From an uncultured Opitutia bacterium (GTDB lineage Bacteria; Verrucomicrobiota; Verrucomicrobiia; Opitutales; Opitutaceae): a DNA stretch of 64,000 nt. The notes under the pieces were generated by a model. It worked only from the letters and a program-made list of their open reading frames with translations, was not told the DNA's origin and ran no database searches. The stretch is from positions 16,057-80,056 of the forward strand of contig CAIOAO010000011.1 of assembly GCA_903855985.1 (NCBI GenBank). The letters run 5' to 3'. Shown here in pieces: positions 56,430 through 64,000 of this stretch (its first letter is position 1; the number at the start of each line of letters is the position of its first letter). The translations under genes were made by a program, and so were the position numbers.

Positions 56430-57823
56430 TGCCCGGTAATTTCCCCGGCAATCTCCTCGAGGGGATAGGTGATGATCTCCGCCAGGGTGGGGTGATACCA
56501 TGGGGCGCGCAGCAGGTCGAAGACCGTGGCGCGCATGGCGAGCGGACCGCTGAAGGCGTGGATGAGTTCACCGGCGTCCTTGCCGACGATCTCGGCGCCG
56601 AGGATCTGGCCGCGCTTCGGCTCGGCGATGACTTTCACGTAGCCGTAGTTGGCGTCCATCAGGATGGATTTGCCATGGTCGTTGAAGGGATAGGTTGCGC
56701 AGAGATAGGCGGTGCCGGCCTTGTCGAGTTCGCGCTCGAGCCGGCCGATGGTGGCGAGCTGCGGGTCAGTGAAGACGACGTTCAGCAGCAGGTCCTGGTC
56801 AATGGGCTTCAGGTCCTTGACGCCCGCGGCGTGCCTCGCGGCGAGTTCGCCCTGCTGGATGGCGACATGGACGATCTCGTGGGGCCCGGAGCAATCGCCG
56901 GCGGCGTAGATGTGCGGTGCAGTCGTCTGCTGCCAGCGGTTGATGATGATCTGGCCATTCGGGCGGGTAAAGACCCCGGCGGCGGCCAGGCCGAGCCGGG
57001 CAGTGTTGGGTTCGCGTCCGAGGGCGTTGAAGAGGTGCGCTCCGCGCCGGGTGATGCGCTTGCCATCGTGGATGAACGTCACGGCGGTGCCGCGCTGGTC
57101 CTGAGTGATGGCTTCAATCTGGGTCCCGGCGAAGAGTTCGATGCCTTCGTCAACAAAGGCCTGTTGCACGACAGTGGAGGCGTCGGGGGAATGGTCGCGC
57201 AGGATATTCGGGCTGCGCTGGATCAAGGTGACGCGCGTGCCGATGCGGTTGAGGAATTGGGCCAGCTCGCAGGCGACGATCCCGCCGCCGAGCACGAGGA
57301 CGCTTTTCGGGATGAAATCGAGGTCGAGCACGTCGTCGCTGGTCCAGAATTTGGCGGCGGCCAAACCCGGCACAGCGGCCGGGACGCTGACCTTGGAGCC
57401 GGTGCCGATGAGGATGAACTTGGCGCGCAGCTTCTGGCCGTTGGACAGGCTGACCGTGTGGGGATCGAGGAAGGTGGCCTGGGCGCGGATGAGCTCGAAT
57501 TTCCCTGTTTTCAGCTGCTGCAGGCGGGAGTCGGCGAATTCGGCGATGATCTTCAGTTTGCGGGCATGCATGGCCTTCATGTCCGCGCGCGCAGAGGGAA
57601 TCTTGAGGCCGAAGGTCTTCCCCTTTTGGGCCAGGTGCAGCACCTCGGCCAGGTAGAGGAGCGTCTTGGACGGCATGCAGCCGCGCAGGATGCAGAGGCC
57701 GCCGAGTTCGCGGGCGCCGTCCACGATGACGGTCTTGAGGCCTTGCTCGACGGCGACGCGGGCGGCGTTGAAGCCGGCGCTGCCACCGCCGATCACGAGA
57801 TAATCACAGGTCTTGATGGCCAT
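56426..57823 (-). CDS. Pyridine nucleotide-disulfide oxidoreductase (dihydrolipoyl dehydrogenase/mercuric reductase-like)
   Basis: YLVIGGGSAGFNAARVA; GGLCILRGCMPSKTLL; YAAGDCSGPHEIVHVA. Confidence 0.92.
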   Translation of the reverse strand: MAIKTCDYLVIGGGSAGFNAARVAVEQGLKTVIVDGARELGGLCILRGCMPSKTLLYLAEVLHLAQKGKTFGLKIPSARADMKAMHARKLKIIAEFADSRLQQLKTGKFELIRAQATFLDPHTVSLSNGQKLRAKFILIGTGSKVSVPAAVPGLAAAKFWTSDDVLDLDFIPKSVLVLGGGIVACELAQFLNRIGTRVTLIQRSPNILRDHSPDASTVVQQAFVDEGIELFAGTQIEAITQDQRGTAVTFIHDGKRITRRGAHLFNALGREPNTARLGLAAAGVFTRPNGQIIINRWQQTTAPHIYAAGDCSGPHEIVHVAIQQGELAARHAAGVKDLKPIDQDLLLNVVFTDPQLATIGRLERELDKAGTAYLCATYPFNDHGKSILMDANYGYVKVIAEPKRGQILGAEIVGKDAGELIHAFSGPLAMRATVFDLLRAPWYHPTLAEIITYPLEEIAGEITGQ

Positions 57824-57833
57824 GGCGGGAAGC

Positions 57834-58306
57834 TCAGCGCCCCTTGCCGAAAATCATCACGTGGATGGTTTTCAGGATGATGGCGGCGTCGAGGGTGAAG
57901 GAAAAATGGCGGATGTAGTAGAGGTCGTATTCGAGCTTGCGGACCGTGTCCTCGAGATTGGCGCCATACGGATAGTTCACCTGGGCCCAGCCGGTGATGC
58001 CCGGTTTCACGAGGTGGCGGAAATAATAGCAGGGGATCTCGCGCTCGTAGTCCTCGACGAGTTTGGCCCACTCGGCGCGCGGACCGATCAGGCTCATGTC
58101 ACCGCGCAGGACATTCCAAATCTGGGGTAATTCGTCGAGGCGGCTGGCGCGGAGGAAGCGGCCGACCGGGGTGATGCGAGCGTCGCCGGGCTGGGTGTAG
58201 CGGTCGCCCTCGCTGGCGGAGGGACGCATCGTGCGCAGCTTGTAGATCTGGAACGGGACGTGGTTCTTGCCGATGCGGGTCTGGGCAAAGAAACACGGCC
58301 GGCCTC
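57834..58306 (-). pseudogene. Undecaprenyl-phosphate sugar transferase, C-terminal remnant
   Basis: Frame reads GRPCFFAQTRIGKNHVPFQIYKLRTMRPSASEGDRYTQPGDARITPVGRFLRASRLDELPQIWNVLRGDMSLIGPRAE...; no N-terminal membrane part. Confidence 0.85.
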
Positions 58307-58642
58307 GCCCCAGTGAGCGTAGGCGGCAAGCAGCACCTCGGTGTCGCAGTGGGTCTTGAACGGATAACCCGCCGCGCGGAGCTCGTCGCGCAGGGCGCGA
58401 AAGTTGTAGATCGCGCCGTTGAAAACCAGGTGGAACCGGCCGTCGGGAGTCGTCATCGGCTGGTGGCCGTGCGCCGGGTCGAAGATCGCGAGCCGACGCA
58501 TGCCGAGGGTCGCGGCCCCCTGCGACACAATGCCGTCGTCATCGGGTCCGCGGTGCAGCATGGCCGCACACATCCGGTTGACGGCTGCGGTGCGGGCCTC
58601 GGGGGTATCAAGCGGACTGATGAAACCGGCTATGCCGCACAT
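58298..58642 (-). pseudogene. asnB: Asparagine synthase (glutamine-hydrolysing), N-terminal remnant only
   Basis: MCGIAGFISPLDTP...MLHRGPDDDG...LVFNGAIYNFRALRDEL...HCDTEVLLAAYAHWGEA, then continues out of frame into the sugar transferase. Confidence 0.85.
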
Positions 58643-58866
58643 GGGGGATTTCGGGGAAAGCTTCGCCCCGTCACTTCCGGGGCGGAATGACCGGGCGGGC
58701 AGGCGAGTGGGCGGAGGGCCATCGCGGGGTGGTGTTGGGGGCTAAACCCCTGATAATAAAGGCCAACGCTAACTGCGGAACTTGGCAATCCCGTTGATAT
58801 GGGGACGGAAACAAAACCCTCCGCGGAGATTGCGCGAACGGAAGGCATGGTGTGAGTTGAACACGC

Positions 58867-59754
58867 ATGAACGCGGATGCCGACGGTAATATTGCCGGAA
58901 AACACTTAGTCATATTTGGTTGCGGATATATCGGCGGTGAAATCGCGCGCCAGGCGGCCGGTCGCGGACTGCGGGTGACGGCGCTGACGCGGAATGCGGA
59001 GAAGGCCGCGGGCGTGCGCGCGCAGGGGGTGGCGGCGGTGGTGGCTGAATTATCCGGCGACGAGTGGCACGCGGCGGTCGGCCCGGCGGAATTCGCTTTG
59101 AATTGTGTGAGCTCGGGCGGTGGCGGGGCCGAGTCCTACCGCCGCAGCTACCTGGCGGGGATGAAGTCGGTGCTGGCGTGGGCCGGGAAGCACCCGGCGC
59201 TGGAGACACTGGTCTACACCAGCAGCACTTCGGTTTATCCGCAGGATGGCGGCGGACGCGTGGATGAAACCTCACCCGCGGCCGGCCGGGACGAACGCAC
59301 GGCGGTGCTGGTGGAGACCGAGGCGCTGTTGCGCGCCAGTGCAGTGCGGCGCCGGGTGGTGCTGCGGCTGGCGGGGATTTACGGTCCGGGCCGGACGCAT
59401 CTGGTGCAGCAGGTGCAGGCGGGCGAGGTGGCCGGGGAGGGGACGCATCACCTGAATCTGATCCATCGTGACGATGCCTGCACCGCAATCTGGGCCGCGC
59501 TGAGGGCACCAGCGACGGTGACGGACGGGCTGTTCAATGTGGCGGACGACGGAGCGGCGACCAAGGCCGAGATCACGGCTTGGCTGGCGGGCCGGCTGGG
59601 TTTGCCGGCGCCGCGGTTCACCGGAGAGCCGGCGGGAGGCCGCGCGCCCGTGCCGGACCGGATCATCGTCAATGCGCGGCTGAAATCCGTCCTCGGCTGG
59701 AAGCCGCTCTGGCCGAGTTTTCGCGAGGGTTACGCAAATTTGTTGTCGCGTTAA
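58867..59754 (+). CDS. NAD-dependent epimerase/dehydratase family protein
   Basis: LVIFGCGYIGGEIARQA; YTSSTSVYPQDGG; RLAGIYGPGR; LIHRDDACTAIW. Confidence 0.92.
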   Translation: MNADADGNIAGKHLVIFGCGYIGGEIARQAAGRGLRVTALTRNAEKAAGVRAQGVAAVVAELSGDEWHAAVGPAEFALNCVSSGGGGAESYRRSYLAGMKSVLAWAGKHPALETLVYTSSTSVYPQDGGGRVDETSPAAGRDERTAVLVETEALLRASAVRRRVVLRLAGIYGPGRTHLVQQVQAGEVAGEGTHHLNLIHRDDACTAIWAALRAPATVTDGLFNVADDGAATKAEITAWLAGRLGLPAPRFTGEPAGGRAPVPDRIIVNARLKSVLGWKPLWPSFREGYANLLSR

Positions 59755-59806
59755 CTTGCGGGGACTCACTCAACTTTCGGCTCACAACCTTCAACCCCTC
59801 ATTCCC

Positions 59807-60115
59807 ATGGCCGGCGTAGGCAAACTTCTCAAACAGGCGCAGAAAATGCAGCGTTCCATCGAGGCGCTCCAAACCACCCTCGAGGCGAAAGAGATCGAGG
59901 TCACGAGTGGCGGCGGGGCCGTGAAGCTCAAGATCAACGGCGCGGGCAAGTTCACCTCGCTGGTGCTCGATCCGGATTTCCTGAAGGAGGACGCGAAACT
60001 CATCACGGACACGCTGCTGGTCGCGATGCAGGATGCAGCCAAGCAGGCGAAGGACTACAACGACGCCGAGATGCAGAAGATCACCTCGGCCTTCCAGACG
60101 CCGGGCATGTTTTGA
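59807..60115 (+). CDS. YbaB/EbfC nucleoid-associated protein
   Basis: MAGVGKLLKQAQKMQRSIEALQTTLEAKEIEVTSGGGAVKLKINGAGKFTSLVLDPDFL. Confidence 0.95.
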   Translation: MAGVGKLLKQAQKMQRSIEALQTTLEAKEIEVTSGGGAVKLKINGAGKFTSLVLDPDFLKEDAKLITDTLLVAMQDAAKQAKDYNDAEMQKITSAFQTPGMF

Positions 60116-60245
60116 TTTTCGAATTTCGATTTCTGACAGCTCGACCGGTACTCGTGGCCGAGCCCACATCCAATCACCGCCCCGGGAAAGTCCGCAAGGA
60201 TGCCCGGCCTCCGAAATCGAAATTCGAAAATCGAGAATCGAAAAT
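60114..60245. repeat. Inverted pair of TCGAAAA-type elements between ybaB and recR
   Basis: gattttcgaatttcgatttctgacag (60114-60139) and ccgaaatcgaaattcgaaaatcgagaatcgaaaat (60211-60245). Confidence 0.85.
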
Positions 60246-60248
60246 GCC

Positions 60249-60848
60249 ATGACTCCTGCGTTTGAAAAGCTGCAGAAGCACCTGAAGCAGCTGCCCGGCC
60301 TCGGTTACCGTTCCTCGGAGCGCATCGCGCTGAACCTGCTCGTGGAAAAGCCCGAGCGGTTGCCCGCGCTGGTCGCGGCGCTGGAGGAGGCGGCTCGCGC
60401 CGTGCGCCGTTGCTCGCGCTGCGGGAATCTCGCCGAGAGCGAGCTGTGTTCCATTTGCGCCGATGAACGCCGGGATGCGTCCATCGTCTGTGTGGTCGAG
60501 CACGTCCCCGACCTCGTCGCCCTCGAGCGCAGTGCGGCGTATCGCGGGACCTACCACGTGTTGCACGGCAAGCTGTCGCCGATCCACGGGGTGGGGCCGG
60601 CGGATTTGAACTTTGCCCCGCTGCTCGCCCGCGTGGCGGACGGTGGGGTGACGGAGCTCATCCTGGCGCTCTCCAACGATGTCGAGGGCGAGGCGACCTG
60701 CCATTATCTCACCGAGCAACTGGCTGCCACGGGCCGGGCGGTGAAGGTCACGCGGATCGGATTCGGCCTGCCCAGCGGCGGGGGCGTACTGTACGCAGAC
60801 TCGGTCACGCTGAAAAGCGCGCTCGATGGCCGGCGGTCGTATTCGTGA
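60249..60848 (+). CDS. recR: Recombination protein RecR
   Basis: KQLPGLGYRSSERIALNLL; CSRCGNLAESELCSIC; YRGTYHVLHGKLSPIHGVGP. Confidence 0.96.
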   Translation: MTPAFEKLQKHLKQLPGLGYRSSERIALNLLVEKPERLPALVAALEEAARAVRRCSRCGNLAESELCSICADERRDASIVCVVEHVPDLVALERSAAYRGTYHVLHGKLSPIHGVGPADLNFAPLLARVADGGVTELILALSNDVEGEATCHYLTEQLAATGRAVKVTRIGFGLPSGGGVLYADSVTLKSALDGRRSYS

Positions 60849-60870
60849 GCGCGGCGGACGCGCTCACGGG

Positions 60871-60946
60871 TGTTGGGTGTTACGTGTCAGGTTGAAGTCG
60901 GAAATATCGGCGGTCTTTCCTAACACCTAAAACGTAACACAGGACA
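60871..60946. repeat. Two inverted TAACACCTAA-like motifs (tgttgggtgttacgtgtcagg ... cctaacacctaaaacgtaacacaggaca)
   Basis: Shared TGTTACGT core in opposite orientation. Confidence 0.45.
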
Positions 60947-61051
60947 CGCTCTGCCCCCAAGTAGGGTTAGTCCGTATAGCGGTGTCGCGGGGGACGGGGC
61001 AGAGTGTGGCATCCAGTAAACCCCGCAATCCCAACAACCCAGGAAATCACC

Positions 61052-61171
61052 ATGGCAAAGAAAAGCAGAGGCGGTCGGATGACCGCAGCCAAGGCGCGCG
61101 CCGCCAAGTCCAAGGGGGGCAAGGGCCCGGTCAAGAGCCGTCCCGCGGGACGCAAGATCATGAAGACGTAA
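61052..61171 (+). CDS. Very basic 39-aa protein; absent from ORF track
   Basis: MAKKSRGGRMTAAKARAAKSKGGKGPVKSRPAGRKIMKT*; upstream AGGA; followed by a terminator. Confidence 0.75.
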   Translation: MAKKSRGGRMTAAKARAAKSKGGKGPVKSRPAGRKIMKT

Positions 61172-61199
61172 GTTCGGAACCCCGGGCCCGTTTCATTTC

Positions 61200-61226
61200 C
61201 AGGCCGTCGTGAGACGGCCTGTTTTG
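61200..61226 (+). terminator. Intrinsic terminator after the 39-aa ORF
   Basis: aggccgtc-gtga-gacggcct then gttttgt. Confidence 0.8.
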
Positions 61227-61230
61227 TGCC

Positions 61231-62472
61231 TCAGGTCCAGTCGGTCGAGTCGTAGAGCTCGACCTGATCCGCGCCGGGATAGGCCTGCGGTTGGTACACC
61301 GGGGCGGAAAGGGTGCAGGCCGGCGGGAAGCCGTTGTCCTCGACGCAAAACTGCAGGCCGCCGTGCTGCATAAATTCCTCCACGCTCGGGTGCACGCGCG
61401 GCCGCCCGCCGTTACAGGGCGTGAGGGCGCGGGGCGAGACCCCGCCGAGGTCCGCGGTGAGGCCGGAGGCCTGATGGCGCAGCCAGGGCAGCCCGTCGGT
61501 CGAGACGTACTGGGCCGCGAGGTCAGTCCGCCAGGTGAGGGCCGGGAGGTTTTGCGCCGCGAGGGCGCTGTGCCAGTTTTTCCAGAGGTAATCGAGCGCC
61601 ACCCGGCTGAGTGCATCGTGGTAATAACCGCCGCCGACATCGCTGTGCGCGCCGGGGAACCACACCTCCTTGACCGCGGCATGGCGCTCGGGCGGGTACG
61701 TCAGGATCGTCGGCACGAAGAGATTCCGGTTTTCATCCAAGGCCATGCAATGCACGGCGCGCGCGACATTCGCCGGCACGACCCAGTCGGCGGGCGTGGC
61801 GGGCACGTTGGTCGGGACCGTGTCCCACACGCCGAGGAAGGCGATGGGGATCTGGTCGCCGGGGATGAGGGTTTTCGACCAGCGGAGGACGAGATCCCAG
61901 ACATCGAGACGGAGATCGCCGCTGTTGCGGACGCGGCAGTAGCGGCTGCCGACGGTGACCTTGTCCACGAAACCGCGGGCGGCGAGGTCGCGGGCGAACA
62001 GGCGGGCGCTGGCGGCGCCCCGGCTGAAGCCAAAAATGGAAACCTGGTCGCCCTGGCGGAAGGTCTGCAGGAAGGTGCAGTAGGCGGAATTGCGGACGTG
62101 CTCCTCCATCGTCGCGAACGCCCCCTCGGCCGTCTGGTTCACCGCGTCGTTTTCGTCATCGTTGCCGACCCCGCGGAAATAATGGGTGATCTGCGTGGCG
62201 CTGTCCGGGCCGAGGGCGTGGTTGGTTTTGACGAGATTGGAGACGATGGGCGGAAACGCGCGGGTCGGGTCGTCGCGGCTGACCCAGACCAGGCGGGCCT
62301 GGTCCCAGGTGAAGTCGGAGGGATTGACGCCGGTGTCATCGTTCCACGTGCCGTCGAAAAGGAAGATGTGGTGCCGGCCGCTGGAGTCGGTTTGCCAGGC
62401 GGGATTCGACTTCAGGTCCGACTGCTTGAGATCCGCCGGCCGACCGCCGGTATTTTGCGTGGGAGCAGGCAT
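61231..62472 (-). CDS. DUF2235/Tle1-like alpha-beta hydrolase (start trimmed to MPAPTQ)
   Basis: HIFLFDGTWNDD; IFGFSRGAASARLFARDL; WFPGAHSDVGGGY. Confidence 0.92.
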   Translation of the reverse strand: MPAPTQNTGGRPADLKQSDLKSNPAWQTDSSGRHHIFLFDGTWNDDTGVNPSDFTWDQARLVWVSRDDPTRAFPPIVSNLVKTNHALGPDSATQITHYFRGVGNDDENDAVNQTAEGAFATMEEHVRNSAYCTFLQTFRQGDQVSIFGFSRGAASARLFARDLAARGFVDKVTVGSRYCRVRNSGDLRLDVWDLVLRWSKTLIPGDQIPIAFLGVWDTVPTNVPATPADWVVPANVARAVHCMALDENRNLFVPTILTYPPERHAAVKEVWFPGAHSDVGGGYYHDALSRVALDYLWKNWHSALAAQNLPALTWRTDLAAQYVSTDGLPWLRHQASGLTADLGGVSPRALTPCNGGRPRVHPSVEEFMQHGGLQFCVEDNGFPPACTLSAPVYQPQAYPGADQVELYDSTDWT

Positions 62473-62573
62473 GGGGATTTCCTCGGCGTGGCTGGGGCGG
62501 GGGAGGGTGTGCCGACGGAGCAAGGCCCGTTTCCCCGGTCCGTGCGAGCAAAGAGTCGGTGAACCCTCCGGGC

Positions 62574-63398
62574 TTACCTTTTTTGCGGTTCGACCACTTC
62601 GGGGGTGCCGACCTTGACGTGGCCCTCGGGGAGCGTCTTCAGGATTTCCACTTCCTCGTCCTTGATTTCCCGGTCGAAGTACGGTGCGCCGGCCTCGAGC
62701 ATTTGTTTGACGATGGCATTGAGATCACGGTGGTCGGGGTCATCCACGTACATGGTCGTGACCCAGAGAACCTCCGGCTTCTTCGTTGGGTCGAGGGGCG
62801 GCGGGTATTTGAAGGCGCGGACGAGGATGAATAGTTTTTCGAAACCGGCCTTGGTGGCCTTGTGGCTGACGGAGGGGATCGACAGACGCGCGGCGAGATT
62901 TGGGTCGCTGATGACGACTCCCTTGGGCTGGGATGGCATGCTTTTGTCGGATTCGTAATCCCTTGCCACCGTTTCGTACTCCGGCCCCATGTTGTCGACG
63001 TTGATGGTGTTCGTCAGATAGGGATTGGGCAGATTGCTCCGGCCATAAATCACGCTCACCAGGATCTCCGGCTTTTGGCCGGGCTCGACGTGACGGTAGC
63101 CCTGCGCGGCGAGCTGGCGCATCAGTTCCTCCTTGATGGCCACGGCGCTGACCGGCTTCACCAGCTTCCGCATCGAGAGCGTCGGCTGGATCATCAGGAT
63201 GGCGTAGAGTTTCCCGTGCTCAATCGCATCCGGTTTGTGGGAGTGGACTCCGTTCCAGATTCGCTTCTGGCGGTCGAGCTGGGTGCGGACGCCCACGTTC
63301 AGCTGGTTGTCGAACTCCTGAGCCGGGAGCGGAACGAGTGCAACCGCGAGGCTGGCGAGAAAGCCCAGCATGACCCGGTGCAGTTGAGGGGAATGCAT
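62574..63398 (-). CDS. Hypothetical exported protein, DUF4136-like
   Basis: Signal peptide MHSPQLHRVMLGFLASLAVALVPLPAQ; AIKEELMRQLAAQGYRHVEPGQKPEILVSVIYGRS. Confidence 0.7.
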   Translation of the reverse strand: MHSPQLHRVMLGFLASLAVALVPLPAQEFDNQLNVGVRTQLDRQKRIWNGVHSHKPDAIEHGKLYAILMIQPTLSMRKLVKPVSAVAIKEELMRQLAAQGYRHVEPGQKPEILVSVIYGRSNLPNPYLTNTINVDNMGPEYETVARDYESDKSMPSQPKGVVISDPNLAARLSIPSVSHKATKAGFEKLFILVRAFKYPPPLDPTKKPEVLWVTTMYVDDPDHRDLNAIVKQMLEAGAPYFDREIKDEEVEILKTLPEGHVKVGTPEVVEPQKR

Positions 63399-63552
63399 CT
63401 TGCCTAGATAGGCTATGCAAGAATCCAAAATGCAATCCCAGAGTAACGAGGTCGCGGAGGGCGGAGGCGGAACCAGACCCCACGCCGGTGAGGTGGTTGC
63501 AAGCTTGACCGACCGGAGACGGCGGCTAGCACTGGGGCCGGTCTTCAGTCAC

Positions 63553-63624
63553 GCGGGCGTAGTATACCGGCTATTATGTGTGCTTCCCAAGCATGAGAAG
63601 AGGGTTCGACTCCCTCCGCCCGCA
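63553..63624 (+). tRNA. tRNA-Gly (anticodon CCC), CCA not encoded
   Basis: Acceptor GCGGGCG/CGCCCGC, T arm GAGGG-TTCGACT-CCCTC, anticodon loop TTCCCAA. Confidence 0.92.
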
Positions 63625-63641
63625 TTCTGAACCGCCCGAAA

Positions 63642-63853
63642 TTACAGCGCGGCGGCGGCCCAGCCGGGCAGTTCGACGCGGCGGTTCTTGGCGAAGTCCT
63701 CGAGGAGGTTGTGCAACCAGGGGCGCGAACAGTTGATGCCGGTAATCGCGAGGAATTTTTTGCCCCCGACGCTTTCCACCACATAGCTCTCGACCTTTAC
63801 GGTGATGGGCAGGGGTTCGCCGTGCAGGAGGCAGGACGCCTCGACGGTTGACG
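63642..63853 (-). pseudogene. C-terminal fragment of an unidentified protein, apparently cut by the IS element
   Basis: Open frame without start: TVEASCLLHGEPLPITVKVESYVVESVGGKKFLAITGINCSRPWLHNLLEDFAKNRRVELPGWAAAAL*. Confidence 0.65.
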
Positions 63854-64000
63854 TGATCCCGCTTATTCGGGCCGCTTGAAGAGTCGGTCTGGGCCCCTAC
63901 AAAGGACCCAGACCATGAAAGGAAAACGCTACAATACCGAAGACAAAGTCCGCCTCCTGCGGGAGGTGGACGGAGGGAAGAGCATCGTGGAAGTGTGCCG
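63854..64000 (+). mobile_element. IS3-family insertion sequence, left end (continues past window; exact boundary inferred)
   Basis: Carries orfA start at 63915; candidate terminus at TGATCCCGCTTATTCGGG. Confidence 0.75.
63915..64000 (+). CDS. IS3-family transposase OrfA, N-terminal part
   Basis: MKGKRYNTEDKVRLLREVDGGKSIVEVC, typical HTH OrfA start. Confidence 0.88.
   Translation, partial: MKGKRYNTEDKVRLLREVDGGKSIVEVC

Noticed and set aside
63545-63784. 79-aa minus-strand ORF ending in RAEGVEPSSHAWEAHIIAGILRPRD
   Set aside because: The C-terminal part is the reverse complement of tRNA-Gly; the genuine frame here is the truncated fragment ending at 63642

Overview
This 64 kb, GC-rich window looks chromosomal and most resembles Verrucomicrobiota (Opitutaceae-like). 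The affiliation is inferred from protein families: a double-length UvrA of the kind known from the PVC group, a Chlamydiota/Verrucomicrobiota-type small basic protein, and a DUF1501/DUF1800 pair. I support about 50 protein genes, two tRNAs (Arg-CCG, Gly-CCC), several intrinsic terminators, and the start of an IS3-family element at the right edge. Most genes are housekeeping: yicC, lspA, ileS, a heme cluster, prfC, rlmI-like, eno, lexA-uvrA, lpdA, cutA, rpoZ, smpB, thrB, trmL, oppFD-like ATPases, LPS genes, serS, tilS, ftsH, ugd, alr, tsaB, tig-clpP-clpX, hisA and ybaB-recR. Two small genes are missing from the ORF track (31316..31471 - and 61052..61171 +). I saw no CRISPR array, prophage or complete defence island. 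The main signals are: (1) several different short, quasi-periodic dispersed sequences at gene borders, some in-frame inside conserved genes (hemF, uvrA, rlmI-like); (2) a TATCA-N2-TGATA double palindrome just upstream of a probable lexA-uvrA operon; (3) a four-NBD UvrA whose last Walker B is altered; (4) a lipid A acyltransferase-GT9 fusion; (5) an out-of-frame asnB/sugar-transferase chimera; (6) a gene apparently truncated by an IS3 element. No searches were run. Family calls rest on motifs recognised by eye.
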